Source: Yersinia nurmii (GTDB taxonomy: Bacteria; Pseudomonadota; Gammaproteobacteria; Enterobacterales; Enterobacteriaceae). From it: a stretch of 64,000 nucleotides of DNA. Location: contig NZ_CPYD01000008.1 in NCBI RefSeq assembly GCF_001112925.1, forward strand, positions 1 to 64,000. Reading direction: 5' to 3'. Position 1 is the stretch's first letter, and each line of letters starts with the position of its first letter. This document shows, piece by piece, positions 1 to 10,145 of this stretch. A program made the translations under genes and the position numbers. The notes beneath the pieces are model-generated. The model was given only the letters and a program-made list of their open reading frames with translations, was not told the origin of the DNA and ran no database searches.

Positions 1-121
1 CGTAGCGAGCGAAAGCAACTTAAGGGCGGCAAGCGCACAGCTACCGGAATGGACTTTCTATCCATGAGGATAGCGAGCACTGCCCAACCTTAAAGTGCGA
101 ACGCGCAGTAGCCGACCACGA
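1..121. other. Non-coding left edge with imperfect direct repeat
   Basis: The DNA downstream of hpt at the window edge shows no credible gene. Two stretches, about 18-49 and 88-116, look like diverged copies of one another: each starts near AACTTAA or AACCTTAA and carries a GCGCACAGCTACC-like or GCGCAGTAGCC-like segment. This could be part of an intergenic repeat family or of a structured 3' region between hpt and the gene beyond the edge. I do not recognise the family. Confidence 0.3.
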
Positions 122-658
122 TTACTCGTCGAGCATGACCACCTTGCCTACATACGGCAAATGACGATAACGCTGTGCATAATCAATACCATAACCGACA
201 ACGAACTCGTCTGGAATCTTGAAACCAACCCACTCAACCGGAACTTCAACTTCACGGCGCTCTGGTTTATCCAGCAAGGTGCAGATTGCCAGAGATTTTG
301 GTCCACGCAGCTGCAGAATTTCACGCACTTTACTCAGGGTATTACCGGAATCGATGATGTCTTCGACGATCAGCACGTCTTTACCGCGAATATCTTCATC
401 CAGATCTTTCAGGATTTTTACATCGCGGGTTGAGGTCATACCGCTGCCGTAGCTGGAGGCCGTCATGAAATCGACTTCATGAGAAACATTGATAGTGCGG
501 CACAAATCCGCCATAAACATGAAAGAACCGCGCAGCAAGCCGACCAGAACCATTTCGCTGCCGCTGTCGCGGTAATGCTCGGTGATTTGACTGCCTAACT
601 CGGCGATACGGGCTTTTACTTCCTGCTCGGAAATCATTACTTCTACGGTGTGTTTCAT
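122..658 (-). CDS. hpt: Hypoxanthine phosphoribosyltransferase
   Basis: Purine salvage enzyme: transfers phosphoribose from PRPP to hypoxanthine (and less well guanine), giving IMP or GMP in the cytosol. The 178-residue protein has the usual length. It shows the type I phosphoribosyltransferase PRPP loop [13 protein letters not shown] near residues 95-107, and the C-terminal part [22 protein letters not shown] that closes over the base. The ATG at 658 gives the standard N-terminus [10 protein letters not shown]. It is transcribed alone, downstream of cueO on the same strand with about 155 bp and a terminator hairpin between them. The assignment is secure from family resemblance to E. coli Hpt. 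Confidence 0.95.
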   Translation of the reverse strand: MKHTVEVMISEQEVKARIAELGSQITEHYRDSGSEMVLVGLLRGSFMFMADLCRTINVSHEVDFMTASSYGSGMTSTRDVKILKDLDEDIRGKDVLIVEDIIDSGNTLSKVREILQLRGPKSLAICTLLDKPERREVEVPVEWVGFKIPDEFVVGYGIDYAQRYRHLPYVGKVVMLDE

Positions 659-778
659 AAGTTTTTAACGTCGGTTGCCTGAAGAAAGCCGCTGAGTTTA
701 GCATAGCGGGAAAGTAGTTGCGACGCGTGCGCAATAAGGGAATGTGAAGGAAATGGCAGATAGCTGATTATGAAGCTA

Positions 779-806
779 AAGAGCCCCGGACGCGAGTGGT
801 CCGGGG
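779..806 (-). terminator. Terminator downstream of cueO
   Basis: An 8-bp perfect GC-rich stem, CCCCGGAC pairing with GTCCGGGG (784-791 and 799-806) around a 7-nt loop, is followed on the minus strand by CTCTTT. It lies 8 bp past the cueO stop and before hpt. Confidence 0.75.
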
Positions 807-813
807 AATCGGG

Positions 814-2451
814 TTAAGCGCTGACGGTAAAGCCCAACATCATCCCGGTATCTTCGTGTTCCAACAGATGGCAGTGGGCCATATAAGGTTGGCTGGCGGT
901 CGCTAAATGGTTAAACCGAACCAAAACTTCGCTACGCGCACCTTCAACCCGAACCGTATCCTTCCAACCGCGACGATGTACCGCCGGTGGCTGACCATTT
1001 TCCGTTAAGATACGGAATTGAGTGCCGTGAATATGGAACGGATGCAGCATCATGTCCCCTTCACCTGAGATGGTCCATTTCTCGTATTGCCCCTGTTTGG
1101 CATCAAACGCCGCTTCGGTCATGGAAAATGCCTTACCATTGATCATGTTGGCATGGCTGAAATCGAAGCTCTCAGCCTTTTGCGCCCCGTGCCCCATTCC
1201 GGCCATGTTGCCATGCCCCATAGCACCGTGATCCATGCCGCCCATTGAGCCACCGCTGTTTTTACCGCTTTCGGCCATCATCGCCATGCCGCCGTGCTGA
1301 TCCATGCTCATGCCAGCCATTGCCTGATGCCCGTAGCGAGTCATCAATGCCTGCATTCCGAGCATATCGAGCTGAGGATTCATCATCAGCTGTAACCACC
1401 GCTCCTTCAACCCATCAAGCGAAGCCAGCGCAGGCAATGCTACCAGTTGATCCGGCAGCACTTTGTTGCTACCGGCGGCCAACGACGGTTGCAAACGTAA
1501 TACCGGCAGCGGTTGATCAAACGGCGCCAACGTCATACCCATTTGCTTAACCGGCAGAGTAACTAAATCCACACTCTTACCATCGGCGGTATCAACCAGA
1601 ATTTCGAAGCGTTCTCCCATCAGAATCGGCAGTTCTTTAACCGCCACCGGTTCCGACAAGAAGCCACCGTCGCTGGCAATCACATACATTGGCCGCCCAT
1701 CGCTCAACGCCAGATTGAGCGATCGCGCGTTACAGCCGTTCAGTACCCTCAAGCGCACCCAACCGCGCTGCGTAATCTGCTGCGGGAAACGTGCGCCGTT
1801 AGTCAGCATGTGATCGCCAAACCAGCCTACGGCTGCGGTCATCACGTCTAGCTGGTAATCAATCTGTCCGTCTTTATCCAGCAATTTGTCCTGTAAAATA
1901 ACCGGAATATCATCGACGCCCCACTGCTTGGGCAAGGATAATTTGCTGCTTTCGTCATCGTCGATCAGTACCAGACCACCCAATCCCATCGCTACCTGAT
2001 AGCCGGTTTTATTGTGGGTATGCGGATGGAACCAGCAGGTCGCCGCCGGTTGGTCGACGGTAAAGGTCACTTCTCGCGTCGCGCCCGCCTCAATCAATGC
2101 CTGCGGCCCGCCGTCTACTTCCCCAGGGATTTCCAATCCGTGCCAGTGTACAGTGGTCGCTTCCGGCAAGGTATTTTTCACACTTACAGTGACAGGTTTA
2201 CCACGCTGTAAACGAATCGCCGGGCCGAGAAATCCGCCGTTAATTCCCCAGGTTTGAGTCGTTTTACCAGGAACCCAGACCATGCTACCGGTTTGCAGTT
2301 GCAATTGGATTTTGCCGCTTGCATCAGGTTGTAGCAACGGAGGAATCGGCAAGCTAGGGCGTTCAGCAGCAAAAGCCGCTCGGCTCCAGAGAGGCAGAGA
2401 CGTGGCGGCTCCAAGAGCCGCCGTCAATTTGATGAAATCACGGCGCAACAT
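814..2451 (-). CDS. cueO: Multicopper oxidase CueO (cuprous oxidase)
   Basis: Periplasmic multicopper oxidase that oxidises Cu(I) to the less toxic Cu(II). I chose the ATG at 2451 because it gives a twin-arginine signal peptide (RRDFIKL at residues 3-9, cleavage near AFA around 28) and follows a GAGGGG ribosome site; the open frame extends further upstream but covers the promoter. The protein is 545 residues. Copper ligands are visible in order: HWHG (about 102-105), WFHPHTH (about 140-146), HPFHIHG and HCHLLEH near the C-terminus. Between them lies a long Met/His/Gly-rich insert ([12 protein letters not shown] and following) matching the methionine-rich copper lid of CueO, somewhat richer than in E. 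coli. It sits under a CueR-type promoter at 2514-2544. Confidence 0.95.
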   Translation of the reverse strand: MLRRDFIKLTAALGAATSLPLWSRAAFAAERPSLPIPPLLQPDASGKIQLQLQTGSMVWVPGKTTQTWGINGGFLGPAIRLQRGKPVTVSVKNTLPEATTVHWHGLEIPGEVDGGPQALIEAGATREVTFTVDQPAATCWFHPHTHNKTGYQVAMGLGGLVLIDDDESSKLSLPKQWGVDDIPVILQDKLLDKDGQIDYQLDVMTAAVGWFGDHMLTNGARFPQQITQRGWVRLRVLNGCNARSLNLALSDGRPMYVIASDGGFLSEPVAVKELPILMGERFEILVDTADGKSVDLVTLPVKQMGMTLAPFDQPLPVLRLQPSLAAGSNKVLPDQLVALPALASLDGLKERWLQLMMNPQLDMLGMQALMTRYGHQAMAGMSMDQHGGMAMMAESGKNSGGSMGGMDHGAMGHGNMAGMGHGAQKAESFDFSHANMINGKAFSMTEAAFDAKQGQYEKWTISGEGDMMLHPFHIHGTQFRILTENGQPPAVHRRGWKDTVRVEGARSEVLVRFNHLATASQPYMAHCHLLEHEDTGMMLGFTVSA

Positions 2452-2513
2452 GGTCGTCCCCTCAAAATGATTAATCAGTGCAGAAACTGCAGCAGAGTAC
2501 ATAATTAGTGAAG

Positions 2514-2544
2514 AGCCTAAACCCTCCCCTTGCGGTAAGGTCAA
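2514..2544 (-). promoter_or_regulatory. CueR-type (MerR family) promoter of cueO
   Basis: On the minus strand a -35 element TTGACC (2539-2544) and a -10 element TAGGCT (2514-2519) are separated by exactly 19 bp. The long spacer contains a dyad (2521-2541) with arms ACCTTACC and GGGAGGGT, close to the known CueR operator pattern of ACCTTCC and GGAAGGT arms. MerR-family activators act by untwisting such over-long spacers. The predicted start is about 55 nt before the cueO ATG. No cueR gene is in this window. Confidence 0.8.
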
Positions 2545-2655
2545 GAGGCAATTGCTCAGTCTGAGCGTTAACGCCAAGGTTATATAAGAAAATTTAGTGT
2601 GGGACTGTCCAAATGTGTTAACGTTTATTGACAATTAAATAAGCAAATTTCCGCC

Positions 2656-3003
2656 ATGAAAAGAACAAAGTTAGTCGTGCTGCTGCTCGCTCTGTGTGGA
2701 TTTTCATCTGCCAGCCAAGCTTTAACCGAATCCGAAGCAGAAGATCTTGCCGATCTCACTGCGGTTTTCATTTATCTGAAGAATGATTGCGGCTACAACG
2801 AACTACCTAATACGGAAATTAAGCGGGCGATTGTATATTTTGCCCAGCAGAATCGTTGGGATTTACGTAACTATAATAGCTTCAATATGAAAGGCCTGGG
2901 TGAAGAGAGCTATCGCGATTTGCGCGGCATCGCCATTCCGGCTCCCACCAAATGCAAATTCCTAGCACGCGATTCACTGAGTTTATTGGCCTACGCCAAC
3001 TAA
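2656..3003 (+). CDS. yacC: YacC, pilotin-like secreted protein
   Basis: Small exported protein of 115 residues with a clear signal peptide (KRTKLVVLLLALCGFSSASQA, cleavage around residue 22) and a mature part matching E. coli YacC (ADLTAVFIYLKNDCGY, LARDSLSLLAY). YacC resembles the PulS/OutS pilotin family that guides secretins to the outer membrane, but it lacks a lipobox here, and its role is not established. Two mature cysteines (in NDCGY and TKCKF) probably form a disulfide. It starts 112 bp from the CueR promoter, divergent from cueO, and runs into speE in the same direction, an order kept in enterobacteria. Confidence 0.9.
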   Translation: MKRTKLVVLLLALCGFSSASQALTESEAEDLADLTAVFIYLKNDCGYNELPNTEIKRAIVYFAQQNRWDLRNYNSFNMKGLGEESYRDLRGIAIPAPTKCKFLARDSLSLLAYAN

Positions 3004-3113
3004 TAACTCGCCTAATAGCCTCTGTCTGAAATTCAACCGTGCAACCTCGGGCAGAGTTGGCTATGATGTTGCGCCCATTTTTCATGGCTGTTACCGCGGA
3101 GGAGAGCCCTAAC

Positions 3114-3977
3114 ATGTCCCAGAAAGAGCTTTGGTATGAAACGCTCCATGCCAATTTCGGCCAGTATTTCTCTGTAGAGAATATTCTGTACCGCGAGAAA
3201 ACCGAGCACCAGGATCTGGTGATCTTCGAGAACCCGGTTTTAGGCCGCGTCATGGCGCTGGATGGCGTAGTGCAAACGACTGAGCGTGATGAATTTATCT
3301 ATCACGAAATGATGACCCACGTTCCGCTGCTGGCTCACGGGCAGGCGAAGAAAGTATTGATCATCGGCGGCGGCGACGGTGCCATGCTGCGTGAAGTCAG
3401 CCGCCACAGCACCGTTGAACAAATCACTATGGTGGAAATCGATGCCGGCGTCGTAGAATTCTGCCGCCAGTATCTGCCGAACCACAATGCCGGAGCCTAT
3501 GACGATCCGCGCTTCAAACTGGTGATCGACGACGGCGTTAACTTCGTTAATCAGACCACCGAAAAGTTTGATGTCATTATCTCTGACTGCACCGACCCAA
3601 TCGGCCCAGGCGAAAGCCTGTTCACCTCTGCCTTCTACGAAGGTTGCGCCCGTAGTCTGAACGAAGGCGGTATTTTCGTCGCGCAAAACGGCGTGTGTTT
3701 CCTCCAGCAGGATGAAGCCGTCGATAGCCATAAAAAACTCAGCAACTATTTCGGCGATGTCAGTTTCTATCAGGCAGCAATTCCGACATATTACGGCGGT
3801 ATCATGACCTTTGCTTGGGCTACGCAAAACCCGGCGCTGCGTCAGTTAGATCTCGCTACGCTGCAAGCCCGGTTTGAACAAGCAGGCCTGACCTGTCGTT
3901 ATTATAATCCAGCAATTCACGTCGGTAGCTTTGCCCTGCCACAGTATCTGCTGAATGCACTTTCCACAAAACGTTGA
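3114..3977 (+). CDS. speE: Spermidine synthase
   Basis: Polyamine aminopropyltransferase: moves the aminopropyl group of decarboxylated S-adenosylmethionine to putrescine, giving spermidine. The ATG at 3114 follows GGAGGAG and yields a 287-residue protein with the standard start [19 protein letters not shown]; a longer frame from 3039 has no ribosome site. Visible signatures are the glycine-rich nucleotide site [14 protein letters not shown], the acidic [10 protein letters not shown], and [13 protein letters not shown] containing the catalytic aspartate region. speD, which makes its aminopropyl donor, follows 28 bp downstream, so the two are probably co-transcribed. Confidence 0.96.
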   Translation: MSQKELWYETLHANFGQYFSVENILYREKTEHQDLVIFENPVLGRVMALDGVVQTTERDEFIYHEMMTHVPLLAHGQAKKVLIIGGGDGAMLREVSRHSTVEQITMVEIDAGVVEFCRQYLPNHNAGAYDDPRFKLVIDDGVNFVNQTTEKFDVIISDCTDPIGPGESLFTSAFYEGCARSLNEGGIFVAQNGVCFLQQDEAVDSHKKLSNYFGDVSFYQAAIPTYYGGIMTFAWATQNPALRQLDLATLQARFEQAGLTCRYYNPAIHVGSFALPQYLLNALSTKR

Positions 3978-4005
3978 GTATTAATCCGTAAGGGGGTGAA
4001 CTAAA

Positions 4006-4800
4006 TTGCACAAGCTTAAACTGCACGGCTTCAACAATCTGACCAAGAGCCTGAGTTTTTGTATTTACGATATTTGTTATGCCAAGACCGCAGATGACCG
4101 CGATGGCTATATCGCCTACATTGACGAACAATACAATGCCAACCGCTTGACCGAGATCTTGAGCGAAACCTGCTCGATCATCGGCGCGAATATTTTAAAT
4201 ATCGCTCGTCAGGATTACGATCCCCAGGGTGCCAGTGTCACTATCTTAGTCAGCGAAGAGCCAATCGATCCTCGTGATGTCGATACATCAGAACATCCCG
4301 GCCCGCTGCCTAACTCCGTGGTTGCTCATTTGGATAAGAGCCACATTTGTGTGCATACCTATCCTGAAAGCCATCCTGAAGGCGGGCTATGTACTTTCCG
4401 TGCCGATATCGAAGTTTCTACCTGTGGCGTTATTTCACCGCTGAAAGCGCTGAACTATCTGATCCACCAGCTTGAATCTGATATCGTAACTATGGATTAT
4501 CGGGTACGCGGCTTTACCCGCGACGTTAAAGGCGTGAAACACTTCATCGATCATGAGATCAATTCGATCCAGAACTTTATGTCAGATGATATGAAGTCGC
4601 TGTACCACATGATGGATGTGAACGTTTACCAGGAAAATATGTTCCATACCAAGATGATGCTGAAAGATTTCGATCTGAAGCACTATCTGTTTAACGCCAA
4701 ACCAGAACAACTGAGCGATGAAGAAAGAGAAACCATCACTCGTTTACTGTACAAAGAAATGCAGGAAATCTACTACGGACGCAACGTTCCGGAAGTATGA
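4006..4800 (+). CDS. speD: S-adenosylmethionine decarboxylase proenzyme
   Basis: Makes decarboxylated AdoMet, the aminopropyl donor used by SpeE. The 264-residue proenzyme cleaves itself between Lys111 and Ser112 in [14 protein letters not shown], and Ser112 becomes the pyruvoyl cofactor. The start is a TTG codon behind an AGGGGGT ribosome site; E. coli speD also starts with TTG and encodes the same length. The sequence is highly conserved ([24 protein letters not shown]). It is the last gene of the speE-speD pair and is followed by a strong terminator. Confidence 0.96.
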   Translation: MHKLKLHGFNNLTKSLSFCIYDICYAKTADDRDGYIAYIDEQYNANRLTEILSETCSIIGANILNIARQDYDPQGASVTILVSEEPIDPRDVDTSEHPGPLPNSVVAHLDKSHICVHTYPESHPEGGLCTFRADIEVSTCGVISPLKALNYLIHQLESDIVTMDYRVRGFTRDVKGVKHFIDHEINSIQNFMSDDMKSLYHMMDVNVYQENMFHTKMMLKDFDLKHYLFNAKPEQLSDEERETITRLLYKEMQEIYYGRNVPEV

Positions 4801-4816
4801 TCGACGTGCAATGACT

Positions 4817-4848
4817 CACAGGCAGGTCTTCCTGCCTGTGTGTTTTTA
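4817..4848 (+). terminator. Terminator after speD
   Basis: A perfect 10-bp stem CACAGGCAGG / CCTGCCTGTG with a TCTT loop (4817-4840) is followed by TGTTTTT. It lies 16 bp past the speD stop codon. Confidence 0.9.
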
Positions 4849-4969
4849 TCCTCGCCACGCTTTCTTTCCGATAAAACAACGATAAATCAACCCATCATCC
4901 CATTTTTTCCTGCACGAATGTCGTACTCTGGCTGGCTGATATTTCATCGCCGACGTCGAGTCTACCCAC

Positions 4970-5866
4970 ATGGAACGTACCGCCACATTATTAGGCATTG
5001 TTGCTATTTTACTTTGGAGCATGAGCGTCGCACTCACTCGTGGGTTAGCCGAAACCTTAGGCCCCTTTGGTGCCGGAGCGGCAATCTATAGCGTCAGCGG
5101 AATACTGGTCTGGCTGGTGGGCGGTAAGCCGCAGATTCGCGGCCAGCATCCGGCCTACTTATGGGGATGCGGGTTATTATTCGTTATTTATATGGTTGCT
5201 TTTGCCATTGCCATCGGAATGGCGAGCGATCGCCAACAGACGCTGGAAATTGGCCTGATCAACTATCTGTGGCCCAGCCTCACGCTGCTTTTCGCCGTCG
5301 TACTACTACGGTTACGCACCCGCTGGTGGCTATGGTTAGGGGCTGCAATTGCTTTATTCGGCGTCATTTGGGTTGTCAGCGGTGGAAATGGTCTGGATAT
5401 CAGTATCTTGGCAGAAAATATCAACCATAACCCGCTAGCTTATAGCTTAGCGCTGCTCGCCGCCTTTGCTTGGGCAATTTATTCCAATCTGGTGCGCATT
5501 TATAGCCGTGGCCGCGGTGTACTGCCGCTGTTTCTTCTGGCCTGTGCGCTGTGCCTGTGGCTACTGTTTTTTACCCTGACTCCGGGGCCACTTCATTTTA
5601 CACCGCAGGCAGTCATGGAGCTGTTGATGATGGGCTGCAGTACTGCGCTGGCCTACCAATGCTGGGATAGCGCCATGAAGAAGGGCAACGCCACGTTGGT
5701 CGCAGCCCTTTCATATTTTACGCCTTTGCTGTCAGTACTGATTGCCAGTTTATGGCTCAGTACGCCACCGTCAGCCGCGTTTCTACCGGGCGTCGGAATG
5801 GTGATAGCCGGTTCGCTTTTGTGTTGGTCTGCCAGCCGAGCGCCAGCCTCACCAAGAGCGAAATAA
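4970..5866 (+). CDS. yddG: YddG-type aromatic amino acid exporter (DMT superfamily)
   Basis: Inner-membrane protein of 298 residues with about ten hydrophobic segments and two EamA-type halves, as in drug/metabolite transporters. It resembles E. coli YddG along its length (LLWSMSVALTRG, GLINYLWPSLTLLFAV, ALSYFTPLLSVL, GSLLCW), a known exporter of aromatic amino acids. The ATG at 4970 is used for the N-terminus MERTATLLGIVAILLWS; the upstream ribosome site is weak. The gene is not at this place in E. coli, so it has been inserted between speD and yacL in this lineage. It converges on yacL with only 3 bp between stops. The substrate is inferred from the family. Confidence 0.8.
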   Translation: MERTATLLGIVAILLWSMSVALTRGLAETLGPFGAGAAIYSVSGILVWLVGGKPQIRGQHPAYLWGCGLLFVIYMVAFAIAIGMASDRQQTLEIGLINYLWPSLTLLFAVVLLRLRTRWWLWLGAAIALFGVIWVVSGGNGLDISILAENINHNPLAYSLALLAAFAWAIYSNLVRIYSRGRGVLPLFLLACALCLWLLFFTLTPGPLHFTPQAVMELLMMGCSTALAYQCWDSAMKKGNATLVAALSYFTPLLSVLIASLWLSTPPSAAFLPGVGMVIAGSLLCWSASRAPASPRAK

Positions 5867-5869
5867 AAA

Positions 5870-6232
5870 TCAATATTTCAGAATAAAGGCTCGATAGCCT
5901 TTTAACACGGCGAGGAAATCCTCTAATCCGCACATGCAGAGGCTTTCCTCATCGTAATAGTTCATACCTTCTTCAATTTCATCGCCTTCAAAATCAAGTT
6001 GGTTAGCCCGAACCATCACCTCTTCACCGTCCAGCCACAAAGTGTATTCATGGCCTACCTGCTGCCATTGGCGTTCACTACCGGCAACCTGAGCCGCCGC
6101 GGTTTCGATCTCATCGAGTTTAGTCAAGTCACCTTTAATTTCTTCATTGAGCCAGTGGCCGATCACTTCATGCCCCATGGAGAATCTGACGATTACCTGC
6201 CCCGTTAGATCACGCAAAAATTCATAGTCCAT
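5870..6232 (-). CDS. yacL: YacL, UPF0231 family protein
   Basis: Conserved cytoplasmic protein of unknown function, 120 residues as in E. coli. The ATG at 6232 gives [13 protein letters not shown], the family N-terminus, and the run [19 protein letters not shown] is nearly identical to E. coli YacL. The open frame extends to 6316, but that part shows no family similarity. In E. coli yacL lies directly downstream of acnB; here a dehydrogenase gene and a terminator separate the two, so it probably has its own promoter. Confidence 0.9.
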   Translation of the reverse strand: MDYEFLRDLTGQVIVRFSMGHEVIGHWLNEEIKGDLTKLDEIETAAAQVAGSERQWQQVGHEYTLWLDGEEVMVRANQLDFEGDEIEEGMNYYDEESLCMCGLEDFLAVLKGYRAFILKY

Positions 6233-6334
6233 AGCACGCCCTCCTGTTGCTCTTACTATCAGTTTAAACATTATTGGCGGGCTAACTAAGTCCAAGCTCG
6301 CAAAGTTATGCAACATCTTGCGATGACACCCAAT

Positions 6335-6360
6335 AAAAACGGGAGACCCTTGGCCCCCCG
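6335..6360 (-). terminator. Terminator downstream of the SDR gene
   Basis: On the minus strand CGGGGGGCC (6352-6360) pairs with GGTCTCCCG (6340-6348), including two G-U pairs and a 3-nt loop, and is followed by TTTTTATT. It would end the dehydrogenase transcript before yacL. Confidence 0.75.
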
Positions 6361-6439
6361 CGTATTAGATGCGAAATATAGCGACTTAAACCGCAGTTTG
6401 AAAGGGTTGCATCACACTTAGCTGTATAAGCCGGAGTAT

Positions 6440-7225
6440 TTAGCCGGGGAATGTTGCCATCAAGCCGCCGTCGACCACGATATCACTTCCGTACAAATAA
6501 CTGGATTCATCAGACGCTAGAAACAGAATAGCCTGAGCAATTTCTATGGCTTCAGCGAAACGTTGCACTGGGAGCAGCGGCGTAAACTGCTCGTGGAATT
6601 TATCCCCATCCATGCCCTGTTTATACAAAATTGGCGTATTCACCGGGCCGGGTGAAATCGCGTTAATTCTGATGCCATCGGCGGCTAATTCCGTGGTTAA
6701 ACCACGCATTACCGCCAGCAGCGCCGCCTTGGAAGCACCGTAAATAGGCGCACCAAGCAAACCACGATGAGCGGCAATAGAAGTGGTTATCACCACCGAG
6801 GCTGGGTTGCTCAACAAGGGTCTTAGGGCCTGTAGTAAGAAGAATGGCCCTTTAAAATTCACTGACATCTGCCGATCAAAATCAGCTTCGGTCCAATCTT
6901 CCAGTGAATGCCAAATCCCCATTCCCGCATTCAGTACCAAGGCATCTAACTGACCAAAATCCTGTTTAATTTTTTCAGCCAATCTCTTCTGTTCCTGAAT
7001 ACTACCGGATTCACTGGCATAAATTCTGGCAGCAGGTAGAGTTTTACAGGCATTCTCCAGGCTTTCCGGTGTAATCCCCGTAATCGCAACCTGAGCGCCC
7101 TGCTGCAACATCAGCTCTGCCGCCGCCAAACCTATACCCGATGTACCACCAGTAATAAGTACACGCTTACCTGCCATCCTATTATGATTTTTTATCGAAT
7201 ATGAATCGGAGGTCTGTGTCGTCAT
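6440..7225 (-). CDS. Short-chain dehydrogenase/reductase, substrate unknown
   Basis: Classical SDR oxidoreductase of 261 residues. The Rossmann dinucleotide motif TGGTSGIG is at 25-32, the structural NAG at 99-101, and the catalytic Ser149, Tyr162 and Lys166 in TTSIAAHRGLLGAPIYGASK. ISPGPVNTPI and the C-terminal DIVVDGGLMATFPG are typical. The residue after the first beta strand cannot decide NAD from NADP with confidence. It is not part of the E. coli gene order here, and its neighbours (yacL, acnB) do not suggest a substrate. It has its own terminator, so it is probably transcribed alone. Confidence 0.85.
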   Translation of the reverse strand: MTTQTSDSYSIKNHNRMAGKRVLITGGTSGIGLAAAELMLQQGAQVAITGITPESLENACKTLPAARIYASESGSIQEQKRLAEKIKQDFGQLDALVLNAGMGIWHSLEDWTEADFDRQMSVNFKGPFFLLQALRPLLSNPASVVITTSIAAHRGLLGAPIYGASKAALLAVMRGLTTELAADGIRINAISPGPVNTPILYKQGMDGDKFHEQFTPLLPVQRFAEAIEIAQAILFLASDESSYLYGSDIVVDGGLMATFPG

Positions 7226-7547
7226 TAGGTTATTTCCGCTGTGAAAAAAAAGGATAAACGCCTGCTTACAGCCGCTGGCTGCTTTGAAAGCGTAGCCTAT
7301 CGCAGTGGATAATAAAGACAGTCTAATGTTTAGGCAGGGTATTTAACGGGGAGAATGGGTGATAAATAGAGAATCAAACGCCGCTTACCCACTCTGGCAG
7401 AAACAAAATCCAGAATGTTCTATCGCGAGTAATACTCAGAAATCACATAGGAAATCGCCCGTAGCACGGAATACAAGGCAATAAAAAGGAGGCCATCGGC
7501 CCCCTTCTAATTATTAGTAATAACTCATGGTTAATACAAAAAATATC
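7226..7547. other. Intergenic region between SDR gene and acnB
   Basis: About 320 bp holding the acnB terminator at its right end and presumably the promoter of the dehydrogenase gene. No open frame with a credible ribosome site and no recognisable operator were seen. Confidence 0.4.
7483..7504 (-). terminator. Terminator after acnB
   Basis: On the minus strand GGGGGCC (7498-7504) pairs with GGCCTCC (7488-7494; one G-U pair) across a GAT loop, followed by TTTTT. It lies about 44 bp past the acnB stop. Confidence 0.85.
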
Positions 7548-10145
7548 TTACAGTGCAGTCTGGAAAATGACGCCGTCAGCTTTCTCTGTATATTCATTTA
7601 ACTTATCGAAATTAAGATAACGATAAGTATCAACCGCGGTCTTATCAACCTGAGCCATATAAGTCTGGTATTCGTCCGGCGTAGGTAGACGGCCTAACAA
7701 CGCAGCGATAGCCGCCAATTCAGCTGAAGCCAGATACACATCGGCACCGGTACCCAAACGGTTCGGGAAGTTACGGGTCGAGGTAGATACTACCGTTGCC
7801 CCGTCGGCCACGCGCGCCTGGTTACCCATACACAGTGAACAGCCCGGAATTTCAACGCGCGCCCCACTCTTACCAAAGATGCTGTAATAGCCTTCTTCCG
7901 TTAGCTGAGCGGCATCCATTTTGGTTGGTGGTGCGACCCACAGGCGAGTCGGTAGCTGACCTTTATGTTGATCCAGCAGCTTACCGGCAGCGCGGAAATG
8001 CCCGATGTTGGTCATACATGAACCGATAAAGACTTCGTCGATCTTGCTGTTTGCTACGTCAGACAACAGGCGAGCATCGTCCGGATCGTTTGGCGCACAC
8101 AGAATAGGCTGAGTGATCTCGGCCAAATCAATTTCGATCACTGCAGCATATTCTGCGTCGGCATCCCCTTCTAACAGATTCGGGTTAGCCAGCCAGTTTT
8201 CCATGCCAGTAATGCGGCGTTCCAGAGTACGGCGATCGCCATAGCCTTCGGCAATCATCCACTTCAGCAATACCACATTGGATTGCAGATATTCTTCGAT
8301 CGGCGCTTTATCCAGCTTAATGGTACAACCGGCGGCGGAACGTTCGGCGGAAGCATCAGCCAGTTCAAACGCCTGCTCCACTTTCAGCTCAGGCAAACCT
8401 TCGATTTCCAAGATCCGGCCAGAGAAGATATTTTTCTTTCCTTTCTTCTCAACGGTCAGCAAGCCTTCCTGAATGGCATAATAGGGAATGGCATGTACCA
8501 AATCACGCAGAGTGATACCCGGCTGCATTTTGCCTTTAAAGCGCACCAGCACCGATTCCGGCATATCCAGCGGCATAACGCCAGTCGCCGCAGCAAACGC
8601 CACCAGACCCGAGCCAGCAGGGAAGGAAATCCCGATAGGGAAACGGGTATGGGAGTCACCGCCGGTACCGACGGTATCCGGCAACAGCATACGGTTCAGC
8701 CATGAGTGAATGATACCGTCACCGGGACGCAGGGAAACCCCACCGCGGTTCATGATGAAATCAGGCAACGTATGGTGAGTGGTCACGTCAACCGGCTTAG
8801 GATAAGCGGCGGTATGACAGAATGACTGCATCACCAAATCAGCGGAGAAACCCAGACACGCCAGATCTTTCAGCTCGTCGCGCGTCATAGGCCCGGTTGT
8901 ATCCTGAGAGCCCACGGAGGTCATTTTAGGTTCGCAGTATTCGCCCGGGCGCACACCGTCAACGCCACAGGCGCGACCGACCATTTTCTGTGCCAGAGAG
9001 AAGCCTTTATTGCTTTTGGCAACCGGCTTGGCCTGACGGAAAATTTCGCTCGGTGGCAACCCCAAGGCTTCCCGTGCCTTAGTGGTCAAACCTCGGCCGA
9101 CGATCAGAGGAATACGCCCACCGGCGCGAACTTCATCCAGCAAAACATCGGTTTTCAGTTCAAAAGTCGCCAGCACTTCACCGGTATCATGGCGACGCAC
9201 CTCACCCAAATACGGGAAGATATCAATCACGTCGCCCATATTCAGTTTGGCAACGTCAACTTCGATCGGTAATGCCCCGGCATCTTCCATAGTGTTAAAG
9301 AAGATAGGCGCAATTTTGCCACCTAAAACCACACCACCACCGCGCTTATTCGGCACGTAAGGAATGTCGTCACCCATAAACCACAGCACTGAGTTAGTGG
9401 CAGATTTACGGGAAGAACCGGTACCCACAACATCACCGACGTAAGCCAGCGGGAAACCTTTCTTATTCAGCTCTTCGATTTGTTTAATCGGGCCAACGCT
9501 GCCCGGCTGATCGGGGTAAATGCCTTCGCGAGCATTTTTCAGCATAGCCAGTGCGTGCAATGGAATATCTGGGCGCGACCAAGCATCAGGTGCCGGAGAC
9601 AAATCATCGGTGTTGGTTTCACCGGTCACTTTAAATACCGTAACGGTGATTTTGTCCGCCAGCGCCGGGCGAGACAGATACCATTCCGCATCGGCCCAAG
9701 ACTGCATGATTTGTTTGGCATGCGGGTTGCCGGATTTGGCTTTTTCTTCCACGTCATAGAAGTTATCGAACATCAGCAACGTGTGAGATAAGGCTTTAGC
9801 TGCGATAGGTGCCAGCTTTTCGTTATCCAGCGCATCAATCAGAGGATGGATGTTATATCCGCCCTGCATAGTACCGAGCAACTCGACGGCTTTTTCAGGA
9901 GTAATCAGTGGAGAGGTAGCGTCGCCTTTAGCGATGGCGGCCAAGAAACCGGCCTTTACGTAGGCTGCTTCATCAACGCCAGGTGGAACGCGGTTGATCA
10001 GCAGGTCTAACAGGAATTCTTCTTCGCCCGCAGGCGGATTCTTTAATGCTTCAACCAGCGCGGCCATTTGAGATGCATCCAATGGCTTCGGGACGATCCC
10101 CTCAGCGGCACGCTCGGCTACGTGCTTACGGTATTCTTCTAGCAC
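7548..10145 (-). CDS. acnB: Aconitate hydratase B
   Basis: Main TCA-cycle aconitase, interconverting citrate and isocitrate through a [4Fe-4S] cluster. The 865 residues equal the length of E. coli AcnB and the sequence is nearly collinear. The N-terminal HEAT-like domain ([16 protein letters not shown]) marks the B type, followed by the swivelling domain ([17 protein letters not shown]) and the catalytic domains. Cluster cysteines are visible in [10 protein letters not shown] and [12 protein letters not shown]. The start is the ATG at 10145. Unlike in E. coli, it is not directly next to lpd: a 5.8-kb accessory block lies between. AcnB is known to act as an iron-responsive RNA-binding protein as apo-enzyme, which fits a siderophore receptor next door only loosely. 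Confidence 0.97.
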   Translation of the reverse strand: MLEEYRKHVAERAAEGIVPKPLDASQMAALVEALKNPPAGEEEFLLDLLINRVPPGVDEAAYVKAGFLAAIAKGDATSPLITPEKAVELLGTMQGGYNIHPLIDALDNEKLAPIAAKALSHTLLMFDNFYDVEEKAKSGNPHAKQIMQSWADAEWYLSRPALADKITVTVFKVTGETNTDDLSPAPDAWSRPDIPLHALAMLKNAREGIYPDQPGSVGPIKQIEELNKKGFPLAYVGDVVGTGSSRKSATNSVLWFMGDDIPYVPNKRGGGVVLGGKIAPIFFNTMEDAGALPIEVDVAKLNMGDVIDIFPYLGEVRRHDTGEVLATFELKTDVLLDEVRAGGRIPLIVGRGLTTKAREALGLPPSEIFRQAKPVAKSNKGFSLAQKMVGRACGVDGVRPGEYCEPKMTSVGSQDTTGPMTRDELKDLACLGFSADLVMQSFCHTAAYPKPVDVTTHHTLPDFIMNRGGVSLRPGDGIIHSWLNRMLLPDTVGTGGDSHTRFPIGISFPAGSGLVAFAAATGVMPLDMPESVLVRFKGKMQPGITLRDLVHAIPYYAIQEGLLTVEKKGKKNIFSGRILEIEGLPELKVEQAFELADASAERSAAGCTIKLDKAPIEEYLQSNVVLLKWMIAEGYGDRRTLERRITGMENWLANPNLLEGDADAEYAAVIEIDLAEITQPILCAPNDPDDARLLSDVANSKIDEVFIGSCMTNIGHFRAAGKLLDQHKGQLPTRLWVAPPTKMDAAQLTEEGYYSIFGKSGARVEIPGCSLCMGNQARVADGATVVSTSTRNFPNRLGTGADVYLASAELAAIAALLGRLPTPDEYQTYMAQVDKTAVDTYRYLNFDKLNEYTEKADGVIFQTAL

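Noticed and set aside
2452-2634. Longer N-terminus for cueO
   Set aside because: It would cover the CueR promoter and place the Tat signal peptide internally.
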